37,533 nt of DNA from Prorocentrum cordatum (Eukaryota > Sar > Dinophyceae > Prorocentrales > Prorocentraceae), in assembly GCA_963575745.1 (NCBI GenBank), contig CAUYUJ010001758.1, positions 129,643-167,175 of the forward strand. The letters are read 5' to 3'. How positions within the stretch are numbered: the stretch's first letter is position 1; the number at the start of each line of letters is the position of its first letter. The notes under the pieces are model-generated. The model was not told the origin of the DNA. It was given only the letters and a program-made list of their open reading frames with translations, and searched no databases. Of the stretch, positions 10,044-20,153 are shown piece by piece. A program made the translations under genes and the position numbers.

Positions 10044-10375
10044 ACATCGACGCAGACGGCCCCTCCCCCCGAGCTTTGGGACCCTTCCCTTCCAAGGGAG
10101 GCCGCAGTAGCCTCGCAGGCCTAGAGGGTACCACCAACACCAAGATCGGCGGCGTGCCTCCACCGAAGAACGACGATCCCGATCTCGGTGATGGTGGTAA
10201 TATTCTGGCTTCCAAGGCGACCGAGACATTACCACCAACGCCGAAATCTGGGAGCATCTGCCCCATGTGGAGGCGACCCCCCCTGTGTTGGTGTTGGTGC
10301 CCATTTCCCGGCCTCCAGTAGTCGGCCCGGGCGGCAACCCGAGATCCTCAGGTCGGGCCCGCTCGAGGGGAGGGA
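10044..10375. repeat. fifth array unit interrupted by F3 element
   Basis: Segments 10044-10110 and 10316-10375 together align with the long unit at about 9524-9635: CGACGCAGACG, GGCCGCAGTAG, then GGCGGCAACCCGAGATCCTC. The F3 element sits exactly between them. The distance from the hexamer to GGCGGCAAC is the same in both units, which fixes the insertion point. Confidence 0.7.
10111..10315 (-). mobile_element. MITE-like element family F3, copy 2 (inserted)
   Basis: A 205-bp copy of F3, inverted relative to 8049-8238, flanked by the direct repeat CAGTAG at 10105-10110 and 10316-10321. The sister array unit has a single CAGCAG at 9579-9584 at the same place, so this is a filled site with a visible empty site. 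The ends are more diverged than the interior, which keeps CACCGAGATCGGGATCGTC (reverse complement). There is no coding capacity. Confidence 0.75.
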
Positions 10376-10485
10376 CGGGGACCACCGTGCGCGCAGGCAG
10401 GCACTCCATGATCGCTCGGACCTCGTCCTCGTCTCTAGGAGGGAGTCCTCTTCCGAATCTTTGGACAGGTACGAGGGGCGCGTCA

Positions 10486-11337
10486 TCACCTGACTGGTCC
10501 AGGGCCGCCGCGCGTCGCAGGATAGAGCCATTCACGCTCCTCTCCGCCTTCTTGCGGCTGTGCTTGCTGTCGGGATCTGGTCCTCGCCTCGGACGGGGCG
10601 GGTGCGCAAAGCGACGAGGTCACTGCGAAGTTCTGATCTCGGACGCCAGGGTATTGACATGCAACTTGAGCCAATATGCCAGTGTGGCCCCCTCCGGCGT
10701 CGTTGGCGAACCATTCATGCCTGAGCCGCGACGCGAAATCGGAGACGAGAAAGAAATCCCGCATGTTGTAGGGCGGTCGGCTGCAAGTCCAAGTCGCGTT
10801 CCCTGGCGCGACCACAGTCCCACCCAACAACTCTGGCCGTTTGGACTGAGTGAGGACTTACGGCGAGACATTCCAATCTGCTGCGATGATCCAAGGCATC
10901 CTTGTGAGCCTCAAAAAGGCTCCGAGACTGGTCAGCTTCTCTGTATCGATACCGCTCAGCCTCGAACCTGGCGTGAGATACACTGATACAAAGATCATAT
11001 CTAACCCTCCCGTGAGATCGATGGACGCTGGGGCGAAATCCCAAACATCGATGGGCGCCCCTCCTGACAACTGGCCCTCCAGGCGTCCCAAATCCTTCCT
11101 GCTGGCCTGGGGTCCTGCAGAGATCCCTGTGCGGGTGACTCTTGGTGTGCCTCCTAATGCCTGTGGCAACTCCGCCTGGCCGCTTGATGCCACCCCTGGC
11201 CCGGGGCGGGGAAGCAGTAGCCTTCCAACCGTGCTTCTCCATGCCATTGAGAATGGCGTGAGAGTCGCCGAAGTGGGTCCCGGCAACCCCCACCACATCC
11301 GCTCCTCCAACCCCGTCCTCGACGTCGTTGAGCACAC
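10486..11337 (-). pseudogene. retroelement endonuclease (EEP-like) remnant
   Basis: Reading right to left, the frame gives LDMIFVSVYLTPGSRL, then PWIIAADWNVSP, then a TAA at 10858-10860, and continues in the same frame with ELLGGTVVAPGNATWTC and NMRDFFLVSDFASRL. The order fits the endonuclease/exonuclease/phosphatase fold: the (G/A)DWN metal site, the T-x-C strand, and a D-x(2)-LVS stretch where iDyflvS is usual. Gly is replaced by Ala before the Asp. The single nonsense codon (a CAA or CAG would restore it) and a decayed N-terminus suggest a dead copy of a dinoflagellate retroelement. Upstream on the same strand lies its probable Zn-finger/coiled-coil ORF; any RT part beyond 10486 has been lost or replaced by the 9.4-kb array. 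Confidence 0.55.
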
Positions 11338-11400
11338 CGGCTCCCCTGCGACGTGGTGTTGCGAGAGTAGAATGATGACTGTCTGTCAACTGATGCCTTC

Positions 11401-11451
11401 GAGGAGGAGGAGGAGGAGGAGGAGGAGGAGGAGGAGGAGGAGGAGGAGGAT
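11401..11451 (+). repeat. (GGA)n microsatellite
   Basis: About 50 bases of GGA lie between the endonuclease remnant and the Zn-finger ORF remnant. On the minus strand it would read as poly-Pro or poly-Ser. Confidence 0.95.
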
Positions 11452-11645
11452 TCTGACCCCCCCTCCTCTGGTAGCCTGTCCCACCGTCGTCCCAAGGGGG
11501 GGGGGTGCCCCGAGCCCCCCCTTGAAGCTTTAAGCCCCTCTCGGAGCGCCGAGGGCCCCGCCGCTCGCCGCGGCCGACCCAGGGTGGAGAATGCTCTGGG
11601 GGCCCCCATTGGGCCCCTCTCGGGGTGCCGAGGGTCGGGAGACCC

Positions 11646-11735
11646 TCCATGGGGGGGGGGGATCCCCAGGGGATCCTATGGGATCCCCCCCCCCCCTGGG
11701 ATCCTATCCCCCCATGGGAATCCCCCCCCCATGAA
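11646..11735. repeat. G-run/C-run palindrome with GGATCC sites
   Basis: A run of about 11 G followed by GATCCCC, AGGGGATCC and TATGGGATCC, then a run of about 12 C and further CCATGGG and CCCCCCCC blocks. Repeated GGGATCC and CCATGGG in both orientations allow nested hairpins. The G run could form a quadruplex. Confidence 0.75.
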
Positions 11736-11766
11736 GAGTCTCCCCAGAGGGGGCGGCAGTGGGTGG

Positions 11767-12900
11767 CTAGGAAGAGAAGGGGCGAGGATCCCCAGCCGCG
11801 CGCCTGGCGGCTTCCCGCCCGAAAGCCTTCCGGGCCTCCTCGACCTTGCCCTTGCCTGCGGGCTGCTGGCCAGCCGAGCTGGAGCTCGAGGCCGAAGCCG
11901 CGGGGCCTGCTGACCGAGGTTCTGTACTGTCCTGGGCGGGAGGGGGTTTCTCGCCTGGGGCAACCCCGTCCTGGGTCTTCCTCTTCTCACCGAGTCGGAG
12001 ACGTTGGGCCTCGTGCTCCTCCCTGGCCTCCGCACACTTGGTGGCCGCCTCAGAGGAGAGAGATTTTGCTGCGGACTGGAGCTGGGAGACCGAGGCCTCC
12101 CGTCCTTCTTCTGCTTGCTTGAGCTCCGCTTCTTCGATCTCCTCGTCACCCCCCAGGTGGAACACATCTCCGAAGTCAATGGTGAAACCGTCCAACGGAC
12201 CATCCGAGAGCGCGCGGAGGGGCAACTTCGGCGTGGCTGCGGACTGCTCTGGGTCCTGCCGGGCCTCGGGCGCGCCGCCGCTGACCTCCGCCGCCAACGG
12301 ATCACAGCCTGCCCGTAGCAGCTCAAATTTTTCTTTGAGCGTGCCGACCTACTCCCAATGTTTGTCGATGTCACGCTTCCACTTTAAAATATTGGTCCAT
12401 AGCTTTGGTGAGCTTGCTTCCCTGCTGGTCGAGAGCGCGCCTGGACGCTGCCAGGCGCTGTTCGATGGGTGGCGGCGGAGGCAGCGCTCTGTTGAGTATC
12501 CTGAGCTGTTTGTCACAATGATCAACGAGCGATTTGTTCCCGATCTTGCTGGATGTCTCACGCAGGCTGGTGAGCTCGTCTTTTCCGAGTGAGGATACGT
12601 CGAACTGAGTACTGGACTGCGTATCCTCCGACTGTTTCTCCTACGCGGCAGGTGGTCCCCTGGCCCACCTGGAGTCGGGAGATGGCTGACTGCTGCCGTA
12701 GCTCGGGCCCCATTGACTTCCATTCACCACAGTGCTTGCACCAGCTTCGAGAGTTGGGGTGCTCCCCACACCCGCACGCAGTACAGGTCCACAAGGGGCC
12801 CGGCTATATAACCATGTTCTGCGCTTCCAACCCATATTCCCAGGAGCACTCTTGTCAGCAGGCGGGGGAGGCTGGCTGACCATCTTCCTGGGAGCGCGGA
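11767..12900 (-). pseudogene. retroelement ORF1 (Zn-finger, coiled coil) remnant
   Basis: Read right to left: at 12794-12730 the frame shows WTCTACGCGEHP then WCKHCGEWK, a C-x2-C-x11-C-x2-C finger with a leading Trp, like RanBP2-type or retroelement fingers. About 12600-12370 in another frame gives KDELTSLRETSSKI then DHCDKQLRILNRAL, PPPPP, RRALDQQGSKLTKAM, a likely helical or coiled-coil segment. A TAG at 12349-12351 follows, then GTLKEKFELLRAG and an acidic, Ala/Glu-rich stretch to 11767. At least one frameshift and one nonsense codon separate the parts. The layout fits a nucleic-acid-binding ORF1 upstream of the endonuclease remnant at 10486-11337. Assignment to a retroelement is by context and motif, not by alignment. 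Confidence 0.5.
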
Positions 12901-13062
12901 GGCGTGAAGACGCGGGACCGTCGTGACGCTGGCTCGGCCTCAGCAGCGCGGGTCTACACTGAGGTGGCCGGGGGGAGAAACGACTGAAAGCTGGCCGTGG
13001 ACTAGCGAGATCCATTTTGTTTCCAGAGGGAACCAAAGCCTTGAGCCGAAATGGCTACGGAG

Positions 13063-13255
13063 GAGGAGGAGGAGGAGGAGGAGGAGGAGGAGGAGGAGGA
13101 GGATGGGGGAGGAGGGGCAGGAGGAGCAGGAGGAGCAGGAGGAGCAGGAGGAGGAGGGGGAGGAGGAGCAGGAGGAGAGGAGGGGTAGGAGGAGGAAGTG
13201 GAAGAAGGGGGAGGAGGGGGAGGACGAGGAGGAGGAGAAGGAGGAGGAGGATGGA
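13063..13255 (+). repeat. GGA/AGG microsatellite
   Basis: About 190 bases of AGG/GGA with GCAGGA variants near 13120-13175. Its end abuts the unique DNA leading into the 83-bp satellite. Confidence 0.95.
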
Positions 13256-13436
13256 TGACCAGTTCGTTTTCATAGGGCCCCACAACAATTTATTTTCACT
13301 GCGGGAAGTGGCCCGTTGAAAGACATCCGTCTGAGCATCCTCAGTCGCTCCAAAACACCATCGCCGTGAGTGAGCTTTACGGTTGCGTCCTGACGATCCT
13401 GAATCGTACAGGACGGCCGTTCTTGACACTCAGCAG

Positions 13437-14050
13437 TTCTTCATCAGAGAAACTCTTTGCAAACCTTCAGACGCACATGCGCGGTGCTAAGGCGAGAGCC
13501 ATATTTTCGAAACGGCCCGACCTCCAACCGAGACGCTGTTTCAAAGTTGTAAGCCGAATGTGCGCGGCGCCAGGGCGAGAGCCAAATTTCGAAAAGGAGC
13601 CGCCCTCCATCCGAGAATCTCTTGCACACTTTTAAGGCGAATGTGCGCAGCGCTAGGGGGTGAGCCACATTTTGACATGGAGCCGCCCTCTATCCGTGAA
13701 GCTCTTGCAGGCTTTTCAGAAGAAAGTGCGCGGTGCAACATCGAGAGCCACATGTTCAACACGGCCCGCCCGCCATCCGTGACACTTTTGCACACTTTGA
13801 AGACGAATGTGCACGGCGCTAAGGCGAGAGCCACATTTTGAAAACCACTAGCCCTCCATCCGTGAAGCTCTTGCAATCTATAAGACGGATGTGCACGGCG
13901 CTAGGGCGATAGCCACATTTTTTACAGAAGCCGCCTTCCATCCGCGAATCTCTTGCAAACTTTCAAGACGAATGTGCGCGGCGCTAAGGCGAGAGCCACA
14001 TTTTGAAAAGGAGCTGTCCCTCACCAGTGAAAACTGTTGCAAATTATAAG
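13437..14050. repeat. 83-bp tandem satellite, seven units
   Basis: The phrase (A)TGTGCGCGGCGCTA or a variant recurs with its TGC at 13478, 13561, 13644, 13727, 13810, 13892 and 13975, i.e. steps of 83, 83, 83, 83, 82 and 83. Each unit continues with GGCGAGAGCCACATTTTGAAA, then CCGCCCTCCATCCGNGAA and CTCTTGCANACTTT. Partial units occur at both ends. Copies differ by perhaps 10-20%. The period is not a multiple of three and reading frames rotate, so the array is not coding. Confidence 0.9.
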
Positions 14051-14149
14051 CCTCTGGGTCGTAAGTGTTCATGAAGTCTCCAGTGAAACGCCAAGCTCGC
14101 TCTACCGACACGTCTCGCGGTGCGACAGGGAGGAGTTATTCATTAGGAA

Positions 14150-14440
14150 GAGGGATGCATGAGGATGTGGAGGAAGAGGAAGAGAAAGCAGGGGGAAGCA
14201 GAAGCATGAGGAGGAGGAGGAGGAAAAGGAGGAGGAGGAGGAGGAGGAGGAGGAGGAGGTGGAGGAGAGGAGGAGGAGGAGGAGGAGGAGGGGAGGAGGA
14301 GGAGGAGGAGGAGGAGGGGAGGAGGAGGAGGAGGAGGAGGAGGAGGAGGAGGAGGAGGAGGAGGAGGAGGAGGAGGAGGAGGAGGAGGAGGAGGAGCGGG
14401 AGGAGCAGGAGGAGAAAGACGAGGAGAGGCTCCGCGGAGT
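14150..14440 (+). repeat. GGA microsatellite
   Basis: AGG/GGA triplets with scattered AAG and GTG. Arginine-, glutamate- or glycine-rich frames are artefacts. Confidence 0.95.
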
Positions 14441-14486
14441 GTCCCGCCTCTGCGCGGCTGCTGCCCGGCTGGTCACGCACTGTTCG

Positions 14487-14612
14487 TCGTCGTCGTCGTC
14501 GCCGCCGTCGCCGCCGCCGTCGCGGTCGCCGTCGCCGACACCGCCGTCGCCGACACCGCCGTCGCCGACACCGCCGTCGCCGACACCGCCGTCGCCGTCG
14601 CCTTGGCCGGGG
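14487..14612 (+). repeat. GTC array with 15-bp tandem repeat
   Basis: A GTC/CGC run leads into four tight copies of CGCCGTCGCCGACAC at 14527, 14542, 14557 and 14572, plus a partial fifth. In one frame this reads as repeated Ser-Pro-Thr-Pro-Pro; no other coding evidence is seen. Confidence 0.9.
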
Positions 14613-14839
14613 CCGTGGTTGTTGTCGTCGTACCTCGCGAGGGGAGGGATGAGGTATGTCTTGGGGGGGCGGGTGGTCACGAGGTATTCGTGCCCATTCG
14701 AGAGGATGTTATGGAGTTTGTCGGAGGCTTTCAGGGCCTTCTGGAGGTTTTTCGAGGTGGGGAGGGCGGAACGAGGGATGGAGGGTGGAGGAAGACATTG
14801 CTTTCAGGTGCACGGGCGCGCCGCACGGGCGCGCCGGAT

Positions 14840-15345
<506 letters not shown>

Positions 15346-15970
15346 GCGTCATTTGTCTTGGGCGTTGAACGGGCTCCTTGTCTGCAGCACTACTGAGAGG
15401 TGATTAGTGGAGAGTCTGGCGGTGCAGGGTCTACTTGCGTGGATCGATTGGCAAGCGCTGTTCGCCAGCGAACGGTTGTCGAGGGCACAGTCGTCTCGAC
15501 TCTGCCGTGTTGGAGCGCCTTTTGCGCAGAGTTCTTGCCCGGGCATGCTCAGGCGGTTCGTTTCTGTTCACTTACGGCAGCTGTAAAGTATGTAACCCAA
15601 GAGCCCAGGTCAAAAGCTTAGGCTCTCTGTGCAAACCTCCCACCAATACGGGGAGGAGAATCAGCAGAAACGTCTCGTCCGGTAAGCGAAGAGGGTGTAG
15701 TGGGCGAGACTGGCCACAATGCGCAAATCTACTAATGGACGAGTCTCCTGGGTCAGCAGAAGTGTGTCGTGCTGTTGGCCCTCGATTTGTAGAAATATGG
15801 CTGGCGATGCCAAAACAAAGAGGGGGATGTGCGCCGTGGTGACTAATGGAGGCCTCCGCTGAATGTAGTTGCTCGACCTCGGTGTTCGCCGACGTCGTAT
15901 TCTCGATCTGATCTGATTTTCCTCCGTGCTCGGGAGATTTGGTGTCTTTCCGACGACCCGATTTGGATTT
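15346..15970. other. unique segment, no supported gene
   Basis: About 620 bases of moderate composition. A frame on the + strand (15435-15842) has a Cys-rich stretch (YGSCKVCNPRAQ, then LCKPP) that could be a decayed Zn-binding segment, but there is no domain I can defend. Confidence 0.35.
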
Positions 15971-16072
15971 CTGGCTCCTCTTCCTCCTGCTCCTCCTGCT
16001 GCTCCTGCTTCTCCTCCTCCTCCTCCTCCTGATCCTCCCTCCTCTGCCTCCTCCTTCCCCTCTCCACCGCCA
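15971..16072 (+). repeat. CCT/CTG pyrimidine-rich tract
   Basis: About 100 bases of CCT and CTG triplets ending near CCACCGCCATGAG. Confidence 0.85.
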
Positions 16073-16388
16073 TGAGTCATGGCGGGGGAGAGGCGAAGGA
16101 GGAGGGGGAGCGCGAGGGACGCAGGCCCTCGACCCCGAGGTCTTCCCCGGGACCGGCCCGGCCCTAATCCGAGCTGTTCTGGTTGACAGCCTTGGGGCCC
16201 TCGGAGGGCCCCGGGGGTCCCGAAGGCGGGGGAGCCTCCAGGGCGCCCCCCTCTGCAGGGCTCGCTCCCTGCCGCTGGTGTTCCACTCCCGCTCCCGCTC
16301 CTGCCCCGACTGCCGCCGCTGCGGGGCCCGCAGTTATGTGCGCCACCGCCGCCTCCTCCGCCCCCGCCCTCCTCGCCAGGAGAGAGAG

Positions 16389-16642
16389 GAAGAAGGGGGC
16401 GGGGAGGCGGGGTGGGGGGATTGGCGGCCGTCTTCGTCCTGGGCGCCCGCGGCTCCTGCGCCCTGCTCCCTGCCCCTGGCCTCTCCTTCTTGAGCAGGCC
16501 GCTGGGGGAGGAAGAAGGGGGCGGGGAGGCGGGGTGGGGGGAGTTGCGGGGTGGTGGCGGTCTTCGTCCTGGGCGCCCGCGGCTCCTGCGCCCTGCTCCC
16601 TGCCCCTGGCCCCTTCTTCTCGTGCAGGCCGCTGGAGAGCGA
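16389..16642 (+). repeat. 122-bp tandem duplication
   Basis: Two copies start GAAGAAGGGGGCGGGG at 16389 and 16511 and share GGCGGTCTTCGTCCTGGGCG or a close variant and a CCCTGCTCCCTGCCCCTGGCC core. The second copy has a few extra bases (GGGGTGGTGG). No gene is supported. Confidence 0.85.
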
Positions 16643-16665
16643 GCGCGGGAGGCGCCGGCTCCCGT

Positions 16666-16690
16666 TTTTTGTTTTTTGTTTTTTGTTTTA
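16666..16690 (+). repeat. (GTTTTTT)n heptamer repeat
   Basis: Three copies of GTTTTTT followed by GTTTT. Confidence 0.9.
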
Positions 16691-16742
16691 ACTGCTGCCG
16701 CTCCTGACCCCGCTCTTGCTGCTCCCGCTTTTGTGCCTTCTG

Positions 16743-16805
<63 letters not shown>

Positions 16806-16866
16806 GTCGTCGGTCGTCGGTCGTCGTCGGCGACGACGACGTCGCTCCTCCTTCTGCACCTTCTTC

Positions 16867-16912
<46 letters not shown>

Positions 16913-16915
16913 GTG
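16743..16915 (+). repeat. (GTC)n microsatellite pair
   Basis: A pure GTC run at about 16745-16805 ends in three GGTCGTC heptamers. A second run lies at about 16868-16912, separated by a GACGACGACG inversion that could base-pair with either run. Confidence 0.95.
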
Positions 16916-17059
16916 GTCGCTCCTCCTTCTGCCATTCCTTCCTTCTGCTCCTCCTGTTCCGGCAGTCTCCAGGGGTCCGATGCAGAGACCTCGGGATTTC
17001 CCCACGGGTTTCCGGAGGCCCTGCAAAGGAACCGAAAGAGGCTCCAACACTTCGACCCT

Positions 17060-17200
17060 CGATTCTCCGTAGATCCTCCGATCCCTCGATCCTTCGATCC
17101 TTAGATCCTTCGACCCCCAGACCTCGATCCTTCGATCCTTCGATCCTTCGATCCTTCGATCCACCGATTCCTCGATCCTTCGACCCCCAGGCCTCGGACC
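17060..17200 (+). repeat. octamer array (CTTCGATC)n
   Basis: Repeated GATCCTTC octamers with variants (CCTCGATC, CTTAGATC), twice interrupted by CTTCGACCCCCAGRCCTCG. It is a tandem minisatellite. Confidence 0.85.
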
Positions 17201-17329
17201 TCCCAGCCGTGGTCGTCATGGCCAACGGCACGCAGGTGCCGGGGGTGGCGCAGTTCGGGAGGGAAGCGCCGAGGATCCAGGGCAGCAACGCGAGCCGCGC
17301 CCGCGGGCACAACAGGGGCGAGGAGGGAC

Positions 17330-17533
17330 AAGTGAGGAGGGAAGTGGGAAAAAGGAGGAGGGAGGAGGGAGGAGGGAAACGGGGGGAGGGAAGTGGGAGG
17401 GAGGAACAATTGGAGGAGGAGGAGGAGGAGGAGNNNNNNNNNNNNNNNNNNNNNNNNNNNNNNNNNNNNNNNNNNNNNNNNNNNNNNNNNNNNNNNNNNN
17501 NNNNNNNNNNNNNNNNNNNNNNNNNNNNNNNNN
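17330..17533 (+). repeat. GGA microsatellite ending in assembly gap
   Basis: A GGA/GGGA purine stretch runs into exactly 100 N at 17434-17533, a placeholder gap. The true repeat length is unknown, and any frame across the gap is meaningless. Confidence 0.95.
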
Positions 17534-17625
17534 GGCCCCCCTGGAAAGACCTCTCCCCCCCTTTGGAGGGGCCCCCCTGGAAAGACCCCCCCTTTGTAAA
17601 GGCCCCCCCTGGAAAGAATCCCATG
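17534..17625 (+). repeat. short tandem repeat GGCCCCCCTGGAAAGA
   Basis: Three spaced copies of GGCCCCCCTGGAAAGA (about 17534, 17568 and 17601) immediately after the gap. Confidence 0.8.
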
Positions 17626-18841
17626 CCCCTCCTTCGAAGCCCTCCCATCCCCTCCTGGACTGCCCCTCTTTGGATGGCCCCCATGGATGGGGCCATTGCA
17701 GGTGCCATGGAAGGGCCCTCGCCAGTTGGAGGGATGCGTCTCCGCCAGTAGCGACCCCTACCTCCTCATCCCCCCTCGCCCATCGATCCCCCGCCACCCC
17801 GTCGAGCGCCCTCTTCTTCCTGAGCCTCCCATGTGCTGGCCTCACACATTTGGGTCTGTCCGATGTGGATGTCTGACCCCCGTCCCCTTACTCTAAGCGG
17901 TCTCACCGCTTCGCGAATGTGTGTTGCAAGGTGCTTGCCACTCCGCCATCTGGCCATGCTGGTGAACTCGTCGATCGCCTCCTTGTCCTCCGCCTCATCC
18001 CCTCCGTCGCCTGCCCCTCCTCGATGGCGATGGGCGCGGGCCCCGAGTGTCCGCGCTGCACATCGCACCCGCAAGACCGCGCGCACGATGTTGGGCAGGA
18101 TTCGATCACCAGGTGCCCACCCCAACCCCCCTAGGGTTACGCCCTGCCCCCCTCCCCAATCGCGATCGTGTCGCTGGCGGGGAATGTCGCCGTGCAGGTC
18201 GGACGCGTGAGATGACGCGTTGGTGATGGGTGGTGTTCGCAATGCGATCGATTGAGTGGCGAGGGGGGCGGAGGGTGGCCAGGCCAGTTCGAGTCGACGT
18301 CAGCCGTGGCATCGCGGGCCACCCCCCAAGTCTGACAGAGCATCTGCAAGGGGGTGGCTATAAGACCTGCCCCCCCCCTCCCCCCATCCCCCGACATGCT
18401 CTCTTACGCCTCCTCCCCCGCACATCCTCCATCCTCCTCTTCCTCCTGCTCGGCCCCTTTCTCGCCCCACCTCCCGTTGAGAACGACGACGAGAATCACG
18501 CCAGGGTGTGCATTCTCTGGCAGTTCGTCGCTCGCAGCTTGCAGGCCCGGACCGTTTCTGCATTTTGCGTCGCGTCCTCTTGGCGCTGCTGAGGCCGCAT
18601 CGCCGCGCCCGTGGGCCATGGTGAAGGGGCATGCCACTCGTCGGGCCCACCCCGCCGCCGCTGGTGGTGTCCGGAAGGGCCGCCTCAATGCGAGACCATT
18701 AAAACGTTGCACCGCTTCACCTTGCCCAATCTACGCGGCTGACCTGGGCATGTAGACGTCTTATAATGCCCCCCTCACACCACGCGCGCACGCACGCACG
18801 CACGCGCGCACGCACACACACACAGCCCTTCTACATACACA
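17626..18841. other. upstream region of gene 1, no supported exon
   Basis: About 1.2 kb. There are open frames on both strands (17766-18242 minus; 18354-18755 plus) without recognised domains. A CACG/CACA microsatellite lies at about 18780-18825, just before the first candidate ATG of gene 1. Small upstream exons of gene 1 could lie here, for example around 18480-18590, but I cannot show it. Confidence 0.4.
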
Positions 18842-20153
18842 ATGTTCAATATGCCCTCCCTCATCTTCCTTTTCAAGCCGATTCGAGCTCCACTTGCCCC
18901 TCTCCCTCCTCCCCTCCCCCCCCTGCTCGCCTCCTCCACCTCCCGCTCCCGCGGCCTCTCGCCCCTCGCCACGAGTCCCCAGTATGTCGCCGACCCGCCC
19001 CCCTGGGTCTCGTCTCCGTCTCCCGCCCTGTTGGCGCTCATGCCTGCTCCGTCCATGCCTTTCCCTCTTGCCCAGGCCGCACCGGCTGGCGCTGCTGCCC
19101 GGGATCCACTTGCCAGTCCTGCAATATCAATTCGTGCAGAGTTTGCGGGTATGGTCATGTCAGGAGAGAAGACGTATGAATTGCGTAATTGGGTTTGGAA
19201 GCCCAAGCCAAAGTACGTTGTGGACGGCGTCACTCCTCTAACCATCATCGAGACCGACCGTGGGAGAGGCAATCATCCGCGGGAGTTTGGCGTGGTTGAC
19301 TTCACGGGGTGCGTGTACATTCCTGAGGATCAAATCGCCGCCACGATGGATAGACACCGTGTCCCCGTCGATCGAGTCCTTCGCATGATGTCCAAGTGGA
19401 AACGCAAGGAGCTATGGGCTTGGACGTTCATCAACCCGCGCCCCCTCGATCGGCCGATGCATGTCAAGCCGTCGTGTGCAGAAGGGATCAGGTACCTCCA
19501 TCCAGCCGATCGTTTGGGGCCCCACAACGTGTTGAACTTCGGGGGGAGACAATGCCCTGCCATTTCCCATGCCACTGGCGACGAATGCGACCACGACTCC
19601 GACGACGCCGCCAACCTCTCGGACGATCCGACTCTGGCGGCACCTCCAGCGACGGCGAGGGAGGTGGCGGCGATGTCGGTGGAACAGGTGGCCCACGACC
19701 AGCACTTTGACGACGGCGCCCAGACTACTACGGAAGTGACGGCCGCAGTGACTCCACGGGTGCCTATGGACATCGACGCCCACCACCATCATGGCGATGC
19801 CTCCGTAGATGTTGAGGATGCGATGATGCCAGAGGCGTTGGTCCAGCAACATCGCCACGAAGGTTCCCATGGCCCACGTCCAGGTGCATCTCAGGATACT
19901 TGTCTGGCCATCGTCGCGTGCGATCATCCGCCTGCCGGCCCGCTGGCCGCCGAGCCTGACTGTGACAGCGGCGCCGACGCTCAGCTCCTCGAAGCGATGG
20001 CGGCCGAGCTTTGGATGGATGCGACAGGTGATAGTGGTGCTAGTCTGGCGGCGGGGCGCGGGCACGCACCCCTGGCCGAGCTTGCGGCGGCGCCTCCATC
20101 GCAAGCACCACCGCTTGCGGATGGCGGCGGCTTGGCTGGCTATGATTCACAAG
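18842..20153 (+). CDS. gene 1 exon 1: ASCH domain and acidic linker
   Basis: The first exon reads SIRAEFAGMVMSGEKTYELR at about 19124-19185. GEKTYELR matches the ASCH signature GxKxxExR exactly, and a beta-rich stretch with ELWAWTFINPRP follows. ASCH is a PUA-like barrel that binds nucleic acid; some members act on modified cytidine. After about 19530 the protein becomes a linker rich in Asp, Ala and His (DAHHHHGDASVDVEDA), probably disordered. The start is uncertain: 18842 gives a proline-rich leader that may be untranslated or intronic, and a CCCAG acceptor at 19075 or the ATG at 19040 would also leave the ASCH domain whole. Confidence 0.68.

Noticed and set aside
13437-14050. CRISPR-like array
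   Set aside because: Units are contiguous 83-bp tandem copies with no unique spacers, in a eukaryotic context.
15435-15842. Cys-containing frame as a Zn-finger gene
   Set aside because: The Cys spacing does not fit a finger I can name and there are no neighbouring retroelement motifs in the same orientation.
17216-17845. Open frames crossing the N gap
   Set aside because: The 100 N are placeholders, so continuity of the frame is not real.
17766-18242. Minus-strand frame upstream of gene 1
   Set aside because: It has no domain, no ATG context or splice evidence, and overlaps plus-strand frames of equal length.
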